A program made the translations under genes and the position numbers. This document shows, piece after piece, positions 7,698 through 15,878 of a stretch of DNA of 64,000 nt. This stretch comes from Rhodanobacter sp. AS-Z3 (lineage in GTDB: Bacteria; Pseudomonadota; Gammaproteobacteria; Xanthomonadales; Rhodanobacteraceae): the NCBI RefSeq assembly GCF_029224025.1, contig NZ_CP119392.1:1759001-1823000 (forward strand), given 5' to 3'. The notes under the pieces were generated by a model. The model was not told the DNA's origin and did not search any database. It saw only the letters and a list, made by a program, of their open reading frames with translations. Positions within the stretch are counted from its first letter, which is position 1. Each line of letters opens with the position of its first letter.

Positions 7698-8571
7698 GAT
7701 TGCCAACCGCCCGGTAGTACTCGACATCGATCGCTCGGTGGGGCCTCTGCGTGATCGTCTGGTGGTGCCGCTGGAGCATTGGCAGGAGTCACTCCGCTTC
7801 GCTTGCTCGCTGGCAACCATGCGCCGCTTCGCTGTGGCGCTGGACGAACTGCTGCCGGCAGACCACGGTACCGTGTTCCTGGGCAGCGGCGATTTCCATC
7901 ACCTGAGTTGGCCACTGATCGCCCGTCTTCCTGCCGACCGTCCGTTTCAGGTTGTGGTGCTGGACAACCATCCCGACAACATGCGCTTTCCGTTCGGGGT
8001 GCATTGCGGCTCCTGGGTGCGCAAGGTGGCGATGCTGGCGCAAGTCAGTCACGTGCATGTGCTTGGTATCACCTCGACCGATATCGGCAGTGGCCACGCG
8101 TGGGAAAACTACCTGACACCGCTGCGTCGACAGAAGCTCACTTACTGGAGCATTGGCGTGGACACCGAGTGGTCGCAACGGCTCGGCCTGGCGCACGCGT
8201 TCCGTAATTTCGATACGCCCGAGGCGATGGTCGATGCGTTTGTCGACTCGCAGCGTACGCAGACGCTGCCGAGTTATCTGTCGATCGACAAGGACGTGTT
8301 CGCGGCTGAGGTAGCTCGCACCAACTGGGATCAAGGCCGGCTGCTGACCCGGCATGCGCTGAGCATGATCGACAGCCTGCGTCACGGCCTGGTGGGCAGC
8401 GATATCAATGGTGAGGTGTCGCACTACCGCTATCGCAGCTGGTGGAAGCGCCGGTTGTCCGCGATGGACGAGCAGCCAGAGATCGATCCGGCGATGCTGG
8501 ACGAGTGGCAGGCGCAACAGCATGCGCTGAACCTGCAACTGCTCGCGGGAATTGCTGCGCGTTCGGTGTGA
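7690..8571 (+). CDS. Arginase/deacetylase-fold protein, function unknown
   Basis: 293 residues. Three motif positions match the metal site of the ureohydrolase (arginase/agmatinase) fold: GSGDFHHL at 65-72 for GGDHS, LDNHPDN at 91-97 for the DAHxD motif (Asp92, His94, Asp96), and LSIDKDVF at 197-204 for SxDxDxxDP (Asp200, Asp202). That would be enough to bind the two Mn ions. Overall similarity beyond these motifs is low, so arginase activity itself should not be assumed; C-N hydrolysis such as amide or guanidine cleavage fits. The start at 7690 overlaps the end of the FemAB-like gene. Its stop is 1 bp from the stop of the convergent DegT gene, with no room for a terminator between. Confidence 0.6.
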   Translation: MSEIANRPVVLDIDRSVGPLRDRLVVPLEHWQESLRFACSLATMRRFAVALDELLPADHGTVFLGSGDFHHLSWPLIARLPADRPFQVVVLDNHPDNMRFPFGVHCGSWVRKVAMLAQVSHVHVLGITSTDIGSGHAWENYLTPLRRQKLTYWSIGVDTEWSQRLGLAHAFRNFDTPEAMVDAFVDSQRTQTLPSYLSIDKDVFAAEVARTNWDQGRLLTRHALSMIDSLRHGLVGSDINGEVSHYRYRSWWKRRLSAMDEQPEIDPAMLDEWQAQQHALNLQLLAGIAARSV

Positions 8572-8572
8572 C

Positions 8573-9784
8573 TCAGCGCAGCACGGTTTCCAGTACCCCA
8601 CAGATCGCTTCGAAATCCGCGTCGTTCATCCACGGGCTGTTGCTGATGGTCAGGCTGCGTGAGGCGAAGTCACGTGCATGCGGTACGTCCGGCGTGGGCA
8701 CAAGACCGCCGAGGTAGGCGTAGTCGGGCAGGGCATGGATGAAGAGGCGGCTGACGCCATGGCCGGAGGACCACAGTTCGGTGAGCGCGGCATCTCGCCG
8801 TTGCGGGTCGGGCAACAGCAGCAGGAAGAAGGGCCAGGCGCCTCGGGCATCGGCCGGATCCTGCATCACGCGGACGCCGTCGATGCCACGCAGCCGAGGC
8901 AGGCGCCGCTGTGCCAACACCCCCCGTTGTACGTCGAAATCCGGAAGTCGTGTTGCTGCATGCGTTCCTACCGCCTGTCGCCAGCGGCCGACACGATGCA
9001 GTGGAATCGTCAGCGGGAAATCATCACCGACGGCGGTGACCGGATCACCACGTCGCAGCGCGCGACGCAAGGGACGGCCATACGCGAGTTGCAGGCCGCC
9101 GGGGCGATACAACGCTGCGTAGCCAAGCAACTCGATGCTGCGCTGACATTCCCGGATGACACTTCTCGGCACGATGCGTGCCGAGGTGTGCGCCAGCTGT
9201 TTGCGCAATGCCGGCTCACGCGCCAGCAACAGGCCGCCTTCATAGATCGACAAGCCTTTGCCGGCGGCAAGGCTGAAAAAACTAACGTCGCCGCCCATGC
9301 CGACACTAACGCCATGGTGGCGTGCGCCCAGCGCCTGCGCGGCGTCCTCGATGACGTACGCACCGACGAGGCGGGCCACGGCAAGCGCATCCTCGACATC
9401 GGCGACACGGCCAGCCAGATGGGTGGGGATGATCGCCAGCGTATGTTCGTCGCAGACCGCGCGCAGTGCGGCGGGATCCATGTCGTAGTGATCGGGGCGC
9501 AGATCACACAGCTGCAATTCCAGCCCGGCCTGATGCACCGCGATGGCGACCAGCGGGCAGGTGAAGGCGGGTGCCACTACGCGGCGACGCGCAGGTTGCA
9601 ATTCGCTCAGCGTGATCAACGCGATCAGCAGGCACGCGGTGCCGGAGCATTCCAGTTGCAGCGGCGGCGTGCCGAGCTGCGCGGCAATGTCGGCAGCCAG
9701 CGTCGGTGCACCCGGTCGCAGGTCGCTCAGCCGCAGCGGCAGTCCGGCGGTGGGTGGCAGTTCGTGTTGGCGACGGGGCAGCAT
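8573..9784 (-). CDS. DegT/DnrJ/EryC1 (ArnB-type) PLP aminotransferase
   Basis: 403 residues of the sugar-aminotransferase fold. Recognisable are the substrate/PLP segment ECSGTACLLIALI at 45-57, RRVVAPAFTCPLVAIAVHQAG, the PLP Asp in VIEDAAQALGAR (Asp147), and the Schiff-base Lys in SFFSLAAGKGLSIYEGG (Lys176), with the FS.GK.. pattern of the family. Members transfer amino groups to nucleotide sugars, but several act on other carbonyl compounds in natural-product pathways. It heads a short convergent run with two ArnE/ArnF-like half transporters and an esterase upstream of it. No sugar-nucleotide enzymes accompany it, so a non-sugar substrate is quite possible. Confidence 0.82.
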   Translation of the reverse strand: MLPRRQHELPPTAGLPLRLSDLRPGAPTLAADIAAQLGTPPLQLECSGTACLLIALITLSELQPARRRVVAPAFTCPLVAIAVHQAGLELQLCDLRPDHYDMDPAALRAVCDEHTLAIIPTHLAGRVADVEDALAVARLVGAYVIEDAAQALGARHHGVSVGMGGDVSFFSLAAGKGLSIYEGGLLLAREPALRKQLAHTSARIVPRSVIRECQRSIELLGYAALYRPGGLQLAYGRPLRRALRRGDPVTAVGDDFPLTIPLHRVGRWRQAVGTHAATRLPDFDVQRGVLAQRRLPRLRGIDGVRVMQDPADARGAWPFFLLLLPDPQRRDAALTELWSSGHGVSRLFIHALPDYAYLGGLVPTPDVPHARDFASRSLTISNSPWMNDADFEAICGVLETVLR

Positions 9785-9805
9785 GCGCGCAGCGTAGCGG
9801 AGCGC

Positions 9806-10213
9806 TCAGGCTTGTGCCGGAGCGGACTCTTCTTCCGGTACTTGCTCGCGGCTCTCGGCCAGGCCCAGGCACACGATACCGGCGACGATGGCGATCGCGC
9901 CCAGCACGCGGGCAAGCGTGAGGTGTTCGTCGAACAGCCAGATCGACAACAGCATCACCGACACCACTTCCAGGTGCGAGGCGGCGAACGCGGGCCCGAT
10001 CGGCGCATGTTTGAGCAGCGCCATCCAGGTGAAGAACGCGCCCACGTAACCGACGACCGCGCCGTAGACCCAGGGCTGGCCGAACACACGCAGCACCCAT
10101 GCGACGCTGGCCTGCACCGGCAACGCCTGGGTGCCGGCGTACTTGAAGCTGATTTGCGCCAGCGTGTCGAACACCATCAACAGCAGGAAGCCAAACAGGT
10201 AGAAGCGCTTCAT
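9806..10213 (-). CDS. EamA/SMR-like four-helix membrane protein (ArnF-like half)
   Basis: 135 residues with four hydrophobic helices: FYLFGFLLLMVFDTLAQISF, the VYGAVVGYVGAFFTWMALL region, SHLEVVSVMLLSIWLF, and LGAIAIVAGIVCLGL. The motif FDTLAQISFKYAG and the later EVVSVMLL segment resemble small multidrug-resistance/ArnE-ArnF and EamA half-transporters. The C-terminus is an acidic Glu/Ala tail. It overlaps the preceding similar gene by 4 bp (ATGA), which suggests a heterodimer. ArnE/ArnF flip an undecaprenyl-linked aminosugar; here the passenger is unknown but could be the amphipathic product of the nearby ACP pathway. Confidence 0.78.
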   Translation of the reverse strand: MKRFYLFGFLLLMVFDTLAQISFKYAGTQALPVQASVAWVLRVFGQPWVYGAVVGYVGAFFTWMALLKHAPIGPAFAASHLEVVSVMLLSIWLFDEHLTLARVLGAIAIVAGIVCLGLAESREQVPEEESAPAQA

Positions 10214-10587
10214 CCGGCGACTCCCACGATTACCACGCCGAGTGTCACCAGGCTGATGCCGATGACCCGAAGCCGGGTCAGCTTTTCACCGAACAAAAAC
10301 CGTCCGGCAATCATGATCGCCACGATATTGATCGAACCGAGCAACACACCTTCGGACAGCGGAATCAGCGAAAGAAACGCGATCCAGACCAGAAATTCGA
10401 TCACGTAGCAGCCCACGCCGAGCCATAGCCAAGGCCGCGCAGCCATGTATTTCCAACGCTCCAGACCGTCGCCGGCATGCTGATCCCCGGCGGCCGCCTT
10501 GAAGGCCAGCTGGCCCCCGGTATCGAGGATGACGTTGAGCAGCCACAGGCTGGCGACCAAGGTTGAGAAGGCACCGGTGGAAGGCAT
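10210..10587 (-). CDS. EamA/SMR-like four-helix membrane protein (ArnE-like half)
   Basis: 125 residues, four predicted helices (LVASLWLLNVILDTGGQLAF, LWLGVGCYVIEFLVWIAFL, GVLLGSINIVAIMIAGRFLF, LRVIGISLVTLGVVIVGVAG). LDTGGQLAFKAAAG at about 21-34 lines up with the DTLAQISFKYAG segment of the partner encoded downstream, so the two are paralogues and probably pair as in dual-topology SMR-type flippases. Only 2 bp separate it from the stop of the esterase gene upstream, giving a tight esterase-transporter-transporter-DegT run. Confidence 0.78.
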   Translation of the reverse strand: MPSTGAFSTLVASLWLLNVILDTGGQLAFKAAAGDQHAGDGLERWKYMAARPWLWLGVGCYVIEFLVWIAFLSLIPLSEGVLLGSINIVAIMIAGRFLFGEKLTRLRVIGISLVTLGVVIVGVAG

Positions 10588-10589
10588 GC

Positions 10590-11426
10590 TCAGGCCGCGG
10601 CGCGCTGGGCATCGCTGGCTTCGGCGATGCTGCCGAAGAAGGTTGCCGAGCGCTCGATCAGGGTGCGTCGTTGCTTGTCGATGGTGATCATGTGGTAGCT
10701 GTCGTCGAGCAGCAGCAGTTCGGTGGGTGCGTTGACTTCACGCATCACCAGTTCAGCGTTCTTCACGCTGGCCACATCGTCTTCGCTGGCGTGGGCGACC
10801 AGGCAGGGCGAACTTACCTGCGGCAGTTGGCGTCGCACGTCAGCCGCGAGGCCATACATTTCGGCCAGTGAATACCACGGGTTGCCGGGCAGGCCGGCCG
10901 CGGCGCTGTCGCCGCTCAGCATTGCCGTGCTGACCTGGGCACGCAAACGCTCGTCGCGGATGCCGTAAGGCGGTTGCTCCATGAAGCTGCGCCCGCGCCC
11001 GATCCCGACTTTCTTCAGCAGCGGCAGCAGGAACGACAGCCGCGCCATGCGCGGGATGCTCCAGCCGTCGTAGCGGAAGGTGGCACCGTAGACACCGACG
11101 CCGGCGATCTGCTGCGGCCGGTCCGCTGCCAACTTCAGTGCCAGCAGCGCGCCCATCGACAGGCCGCCGACAAACAGATGGTCGACCTTGGTGAGCATGG
11201 TGTCGGCAGCCGCTTCCACGCTGGCGTACCAATCGCGCCAGCCGGTGGCGAGCAGATCGTTGGCATCGCCACAGTGTCCGGCCAGTTGCATCCCGTGTAC
11301 GGTAAAACCGGCCTTGTTCAGGCCCTTGCCGAGCAGGCGCATTTCCATCGGCGTGCCGGTGAGGCCGTGGATCAGCAAGACGCCGCTGCGGCCACCCTCG
11401 AAGAAAAAGTCGGTTTGCTGGATCAC
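10590..11426 (-). CDS. Alpha/beta hydrolase, carboxylesterase (Est30-like)
   Basis: 278 residues with the alpha/beta-hydrolase pattern: oxyanion segment LLIHGLTGTPMEM at 17-29, nucleophile Ser90 in GGLSMGALLALKLA, acid Asp216/217 in HASEDDVAS, and His245 in SYHMITID. The size and the HGLTGTP and SYHMI motifs match the Est30/carboxylesterase group that acts on short to medium acyl esters. In this context it could release or edit an acyl product from the ACP or trim an ester; the sequence cannot tell. It is the first gene of the run ending at the DegT aminotransferase. A gap of about 75 bp separates it from the end of the ABC exporter operon on the same strand. Confidence 0.85.
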   Translation of the reverse strand: MIQQTDFFFEGGRSGVLLIHGLTGTPMEMRLLGKGLNKAGFTVHGMQLAGHCGDANDLLATGWRDWYASVEAAADTMLTKVDHLFVGGLSMGALLALKLAADRPQQIAGVGVYGATFRYDGWSIPRMARLSFLLPLLKKVGIGRGRSFMEQPPYGIRDERLRAQVSTAMLSGDSAAAGLPGNPWYSLAEMYGLAADVRRQLPQVSSPCLVAHASEDDVASVKNAELVMREVNAPTELLLLDDSYHMITIDKQRRTLIERSATFFGSIAEASDAQRAAA

Positions 11427-11501
11427 GCGGTTGCCTGAAGAAGTGAGCGGTCGCCGAATCGCGCCGGCGGTTGCCCCGAATGATCGCCGATGGCGGTTTC
11501 C

Positions 11502-12470
11502 TCAGTCTTTCGCTGGCGCCGTGGCGGGGGCTGCCTTGGTCGGCGTGGTACCGGCACCGAAGCGTACGATCACCCGTTGGCCGATGCGCAGTGACTGCGG
11601 TTGGTCGAACGCGAGTACGCACTCCACCGTGCGGGCATTGGCGCGCACCTGCGGATCGTTCTCCAGTGAGGCGGGGCCGTAAACCTGACCAACACGCAGG
11701 ACATGGGCAGGCCACGGGGTGGGGTTGCCGGCGCTGTCGGCGACGACTTCGGCTGGCATGCCGGGGTGGATGGTGCCGACAAAACTCTCGTTGAGCTCGG
11801 CGCGCACGATGCGTGGCTTGTTTGGCAGCAGCACGAACAGCGGTCCCGAGCTGGGCGATATGCTGGCTCCCGGTTGCGCCGAGACGTGTATCACCTCGGC
11901 GTCGAACGGTGCGACCAGGCTGCGCTGCTTCACTTCGTAGCGGGCCTCGTCCAGCTTGCCGCTGGCGATGTCGATGGCGGCACGGTTGGTTTGCCGATCC
12001 GCATCGAGCAGGGCGGCGGCTTCGCGGGCATCATCGGCGCTCTGACCATCGCCCGCGCCCGCAGCAGCTGCAGCCGTCAGGCGCTGCGCGCGCTGTTTCG
12101 CGGCGGCCAGCTTGATATCGAGCAATCCTGCCTGCGCGCGTGCCTGTTCCAGTTCAGCCTGGGCGCTGGCCTGTGCCAGCTTGGCTGGCTCGGCATCCAG
12201 CGTGGCTAGCAGTTGCCCCTTGCTGACATGCTCGCCTTCATGCACGGCGACGGTGGACAGAACGCCTTCGCGCGCCATGGTCAGATTCAGCAGGCCGCCT
12301 TCGATGTCGATCCGGCCACGCGCGACGGCCGCGTAAGCGGTTGGCTGGGCAGCGTCGGATTTGGGTGCCTCGCCGGCAGAACACCCGGCGAGCAGCACGA
12401 CCATGACCAGCGCCATGCAGTGATCAAGTTGGATGACGTGTCGCAATGAATGAAATACGGACGGCTTCAT
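11502..12470 (-). CDS. ABC exporter periplasmic adaptor lipoprotein (HlyD/MacA-like)
   Basis: 322 residues. A membrane segment and lipobox (MALVMVVLLAGC) place it on the periplasmic face of the inner membrane. The lipoyl-type half VLSTVAVHEGEHVSKGQLLATL is followed by a long Ala/Gln coiled-coil hairpin (about 90-170) and the second half VKQRSLVAPFDAEVIHVSAQPG, with the beta-barrel domain after it. This is the adaptor of a three-part exporter. Its start overlaps the stop of the ABC ATPase gene by 4 bp, and it is the last gene of the six-gene operon. The tail is a short Ala/Pro/Thr stretch. Confidence 0.88.
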   Translation of the reverse strand: MKPSVFHSLRHVIQLDHCMALVMVVLLAGCSAGEAPKSDAAQPTAYAAVARGRIDIEGGLLNLTMAREGVLSTVAVHEGEHVSKGQLLATLDAEPAKLAQASAQAELEQARAQAGLLDIKLAAAKQRAQRLTAAAAAGAGDGQSADDAREAAALLDADRQTNRAAIDIASGKLDEARYEVKQRSLVAPFDAEVIHVSAQPGASISPSSGPLFVLLPNKPRIVRAELNESFVGTIHPGMPAEVVADSAGNPTPWPAHVLRVGQVYGPASLENDPQVRANARTVECVLAFDQPQSLRIGQRVIVRFGAGTTPTKAAPATAPAKD

Positions 12471-13228
12471 GGCGAAGTTCTCTGGGGATCGATGACCGTC
12501 GCCGAGTTGCGGCGGTCGCTGAGGATGCGGCCATCTTCCATCGCTAGTACCCGATCCGCGTGGACGACCAGCCGCGGATCATGGCTCACGCACAGCACAG
12601 TCGTGTCGTGGGAGTGGGCGATCCGATGCAGGATGTCGATGATGATCTGGCCGTTGGCGGCGTCAAGCGCGCTGGTCGGTTCGTCGGCGAAAAGCAGCTG
12701 AGGTTGCTTGGCCAGCGCGCGGGCGATCGCCACTCGCTGCTTTTCGCCGCCGGAAAGTTCGGACGGGCGCAGTTGCATGCGATGGCCCAGGCCAACTTCT
12801 TCCAGCGACTGTTGTGCGCGCTGGCGCGCCTCGCTGCGGGTGAGCCCCATGTGGTTTAGCGGCAATTCAACCTGCTCGAACGCGCTTAGCGCGGGGAACA
12901 GGTTGAAGCCCTGGAACACGAAGCCGGTATGTTGCAGGCGGAAGCGTTCGCGCGCACGCAGGTCAAGTTGGCCGAGGTCGCTGCCGAGCGCATGCACGCT
13001 ACCACTGTCGACTTGCTGCAGTCCGCTGAGAATCGCCAGCAGGGTGCTCTTGCCGCAGCCGGAAGGCCCCGAGATCAGGGTCAGTTCGGCCGCTTCGATG
13101 CTCAAGCTCAGGCCGTCGAGAACCTGCGTGCGCTGATGGCCGGAGACGAAGGCCTTGCTGACTTCGCTTGCCTGCAGTGCCGGCGAGTGCGCCGTTTCGG
13201 TGAGATGGGAAGACGGCATCGTGTTCAT
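12467..13228 (-). CDS. ABC transporter ATP-binding protein (MacB/LolD/DevA-like)
   Basis: 253 residues with a complete ATPase: Walker A GPSGCGKST (54-62), Q-loop in HTGFVFQGFNLFPALSAFEQ, signature LSGGEKQRVAIARAL, Walker B LLFADEPTSALD and the switch His in VLCVSHDPRLV. The GFVFQ.FNL and LNHMG segments are those of the MacB/LolD group, which power lipoprotein or macrolide/glycolipid export by mechanotransmission. It overlaps both neighbours by 4 bp (permease before, adaptor after). Confidence 0.92.
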   Translation of the reverse strand: MNTMPSSHLTETAHSPALQASEVSKAFVSGHQRTQVLDGLSLSIEAAELTLISGPSGCGKSTLLAILSGLQQVDSGSVHALGSDLGQLDLRARERFRLQHTGFVFQGFNLFPALSAFEQVELPLNHMGLTRSEARQRAQQSLEEVGLGHRMQLRPSELSGGEKQRVAIARALAKQPQLLFADEPTSALDAANGQIIIDILHRIAHSHDTTVLCVSHDPRLVVHADRVLAMEDGRILSDRRNSATVIDPQRTSP

Positions 13229-14355
13229 CGCAGCAAGGTTGCCGGATCAGCGCGACGAAGGCTGCGCATCGCTGCAAGTCCGGATACGGCGGCCAGTCCC
13301 ATCACCAGTGCGATGCAAGTCAGCGCGGCCGGGATATTCAATACCACGGGCACATCCTGGCTGCGCGCCAGCAACAGCAGCACGATTCCAAGCAGGCTGG
13401 CGCCGAGCAGGCCGAGCGCGCCAACCCAGAAGGCTTGTTCCAGCACCACCTTGCGCAGCGCACTGACGCCGACACCTAACGCATTGAGGGTAGCGTATTC
13501 GCGCACCGAGCCGTTGACGGCGGCGATCAGCGTCTGGCTGGTGATCACGGCGCCAACCAGGAAGACGATGCCAGCGAGGAACATGACACCGGCACCGGCG
13601 CCGGTGTCGAACAGCCAGTAGCGAACCGAAATGTTCGCGAAGTCGCTGGCGCTCCACGCGGTGTAGGGGCCAAAGGAGGTCGTGCCACGCAGGCGTGCAG
13701 CCACTGCGTTGGCTTGGGTGGGGTCACGCAAGCTGGCGACCAGATAAGTGGGGCCGTTGTCGGGGAGGTCATTGTCGAGTCGTCGTGCGGTGTCCAGCGA
13801 GCACAACACGTTTACGCCGCCCAGACCGCGCAAGCCGCTGCTGATGCCGACCACCCGCACGCGTTGACCATTGATGGTTGCCATCTGACCGATGCCGACA
13901 CCCAACTGGTCCAGTGCGGAACGGTCGACGATGATCGCGTTGGGTTCGGCCAGTCGTGCGCGCATGGCCGGTGGCAGGACTTTGGCGAACATCAGGCCGT
14001 CGGCGGCCGGATCGATGCCGGAGACGTAGACCGAGACGCCGCCCGTCTCGCGTGGTCCGCGCCAGTCGCCGTCGACCCACAGATAGGGCTCGACTCGCTG
14101 CACCTGCGGGTCCATCAGCATGCGCGATTCGATATCGGCATCGATCGAGCGGCCAAGTCCCACGCTTTGCGTGCCGGGGTAGCCCACCCAGACGTCACCC
14201 GCCGAGCCGGTGACATACAGGCTGGTGCTGCCAAAGATGCCAAGTACCAAGGCGATCTGCAGCAGTTGCAGCAGGCCGGCAAAGCCGACCGCCAGCATCG
14301 CCGGAAGAAAGCGCCGCCACTCGTAGATCAGTGTTTTACGGGCGAGCGCGACCAT
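13225..14355 (-). CDS. ABC transporter permease (FtsX/DevC-like)
   Basis: 376 residues. One N-terminal membrane helix (FLPAMLAVGFAGLLQLLQIA, about 16-36), a large periplasmic region, and three C-terminal helices (MFLAGIVFLVGAVITSQTLI, AFWVGALGLLGASLLGIVLL, ALTCIALVMGLAAVSGLAAM) give the FtsX/MacB topology. The conserved EYATLNALGVGVSALRKVVLEQA stretch between helices is the coupling region of DevC-like permeases. The ATPase is a separate chain encoded next, as in DevBCA rather than in fused MacB. It overlaps the outer-membrane factor gene by one base. Confidence 0.88.
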   Translation of the reverse strand: MVALARKTLIYEWRRFLPAMLAVGFAGLLQLLQIALVLGIFGSTSLYVTGSAGDVWVGYPGTQSVGLGRSIDADIESRMLMDPQVQRVEPYLWVDGDWRGPRETGGVSVYVSGIDPAADGLMFAKVLPPAMRARLAEPNAIIVDRSALDQLGVGIGQMATINGQRVRVVGISSGLRGLGGVNVLCSLDTARRLDNDLPDNGPTYLVASLRDPTQANAVAARLRGTTSFGPYTAWSASDFANISVRYWLFDTGAGAGVMFLAGIVFLVGAVITSQTLIAAVNGSVREYATLNALGVGVSALRKVVLEQAFWVGALGLLGASLLGIVLLLLARSQDVPVVLNIPAALTCIALVMGLAAVSGLAAMRSLRRADPATLLR

Positions 14356-15878
14356 CAGTGCTGTACCTCGTCCGGATCGCCAGCAACCGGTAGCGGGGCG
14401 CCCCCGAGTGCCTTGAACAAAGCGACGTACGCGAGGTCGTGAGCGGCGCGAGCGTCCGCCAGATCGAGCGCAGCCTGATCGACGACCACGCGGCTTTCGT
14501 TGCGATCAAGCGGGCTGGCCAACTGCAGGTTCACGCGAGTTTGCACGGCCTTGTCGGCGCGTTGCAGGGCCTGCCATGCAGCCAGGCTATATTGCTCTCG
14601 CAGTCGCTGTTGCTGCACGCTGCCAAGTGCGGTTTCCACTTCGCTCACGCCTTGCAGCACCGCCTGTCGATAAGCCAGCACACTGGCTTTCAGCTGATGG
14701 TCGCGGGCGTGTTGGGCAGCGAGCCGAATGCCCCAGTCAAACAACGGAATGCTTATCTCTGGCCCGAACGAGTCAATCGCGTTTGGCGTGCTGGTATGCT
14801 TGCGGTTGTTGTCGATGTCAGTGGACCAGTTGATCGAGCCACCGAGGCCGATCCGTGGAAAACGGTCGGCGTGGGCGATGGCCAATTCGCCGGCCGCGGT
14901 CAGGACCTCGGCCTCGGCACGTGCGATCTCCGGCCGGCTGCGCAACATGTCGGCTGGCGTGCTGTCAACTTTCCAGCTACCCAGCTCCGGTACGGGGGCC
15001 GTTTGTAGCCAAGTGGGGTCTGGATGGTTCTGCCCCAGAAGTGCCGCTAGTTTTTGCGCGCTGGCGTTGATGGCTGTTTTTGAGGCAGCGAGTGCCGACC
15101 GGGCCTGTTCGAGTGCTGCCTGTGCGCGGTTCGATGCATCCGGTGCTGCAAGCTGCAGACGTTGCCGCGCTTGCGCCAGCTGCAATGCATCGCGGCGCGC
15201 TGCGCTGATATTCGCCAACAAATGTTCCTGTTGCTGGGCAGTGCGCAGGTTGATCCATTCGCGCACCACCTCAGCCACTAGTGTTACCCGGACAGCGCGC
15301 AGGTCCGCTACGCCGGCGTCGAGTTGGCCCTGCGATTCGCGCCGGGTGCCTTCGGCACGGCCGAACATTCCCAATTCCCAGCTCGCATCAAAGCCGACCA
15401 GGAAGTAGGAAGCGCTAGCATCCGGGTCGATTACGTCGTTGGTGCTTGCGCGTAACGACGGCAGATAGTGGTCGCCTGAGCGCTCGTGCATCGCACGCAC
15501 CGCGCGCAGGCGCTCGATGGCCTGGGCCAGATCCAGATTGCCTGTCAGTGCACGCTGGACCATCGTGTCGAGATCAGAATCGTGGAAATTGTGCCACCAG
15601 CCGTTGAGGTCGGTGGGCTGCACCGTACTGGCGGCAATCTGATGTTGCCATTGCGCCGGTATCGGTGGCTTCAGCTGTGGGACGGGTGCGGCACAAGCGG
15701 CGAGCACGCTGCAGGCGGCACCTACCAGCCAACTGCGCCAATGTATCTTCCTGGTGGCCTTGCTCAGACGATGTGACACGGGGTACTGATTTCCATGGCG
15801 ACGTTCCAGTGAAGCTATCTGATTGTCTCCGAGGAATCTTTCTTTCCCCTGAGCCACATCGATAGACGGTGCAATCAT
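14355..15878 (-). CDS. Outer-membrane efflux lipoprotein (NodT/TolC type)
   Basis: 507 residues from ATG 15878, which overlaps the stop of the sensor kinase gene (ATGA). A GTG at 15779 is an alternative that would place the signal peptide and lipobox (CSVLAACAAP) at a normal distance from the N-terminus. The body has the duplicated outer-membrane factor pattern: LNGWWHNFHDSDLDTMVQRAL near the start, REWINLRTAQQQEHLL, and FGPEISIPLFDWGIRLAA in the second repeat, followed by SVLAYRQAVLQGVSEVETAL. It provides the exit duct for the ABC exporter encoded by the next three genes. Confidence 0.88.
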   Translation of the reverse strand: MIAPSIDVAQGKERFLGDNQIASLERRHGNQYPVSHRLSKATRKIHWRSWLVGAACSVLAACAAPVPQLKPPIPAQWQHQIAASTVQPTDLNGWWHNFHDSDLDTMVQRALTGNLDLAQAIERLRAVRAMHERSGDHYLPSLRASTNDVIDPDASASYFLVGFDASWELGMFGRAEGTRRESQGQLDAGVADLRAVRVTLVAEVVREWINLRTAQQQEHLLANISAARRDALQLAQARQRLQLAAPDASNRAQAALEQARSALAASKTAINASAQKLAALLGQNHPDPTWLQTAPVPELGSWKVDSTPADMLRSRPEIARAEAEVLTAAGELAIAHADRFPRIGLGGSINWSTDIDNNRKHTSTPNAIDSFGPEISIPLFDWGIRLAAQHARDHQLKASVLAYRQAVLQGVSEVETALGSVQQQRLREQYSLAAWQALQRADKAVQTRVNLQLASPLDRNESRVVVDQAALDLADARAAHDLAYVALFKALGGAPLPVAGDPDEVQH

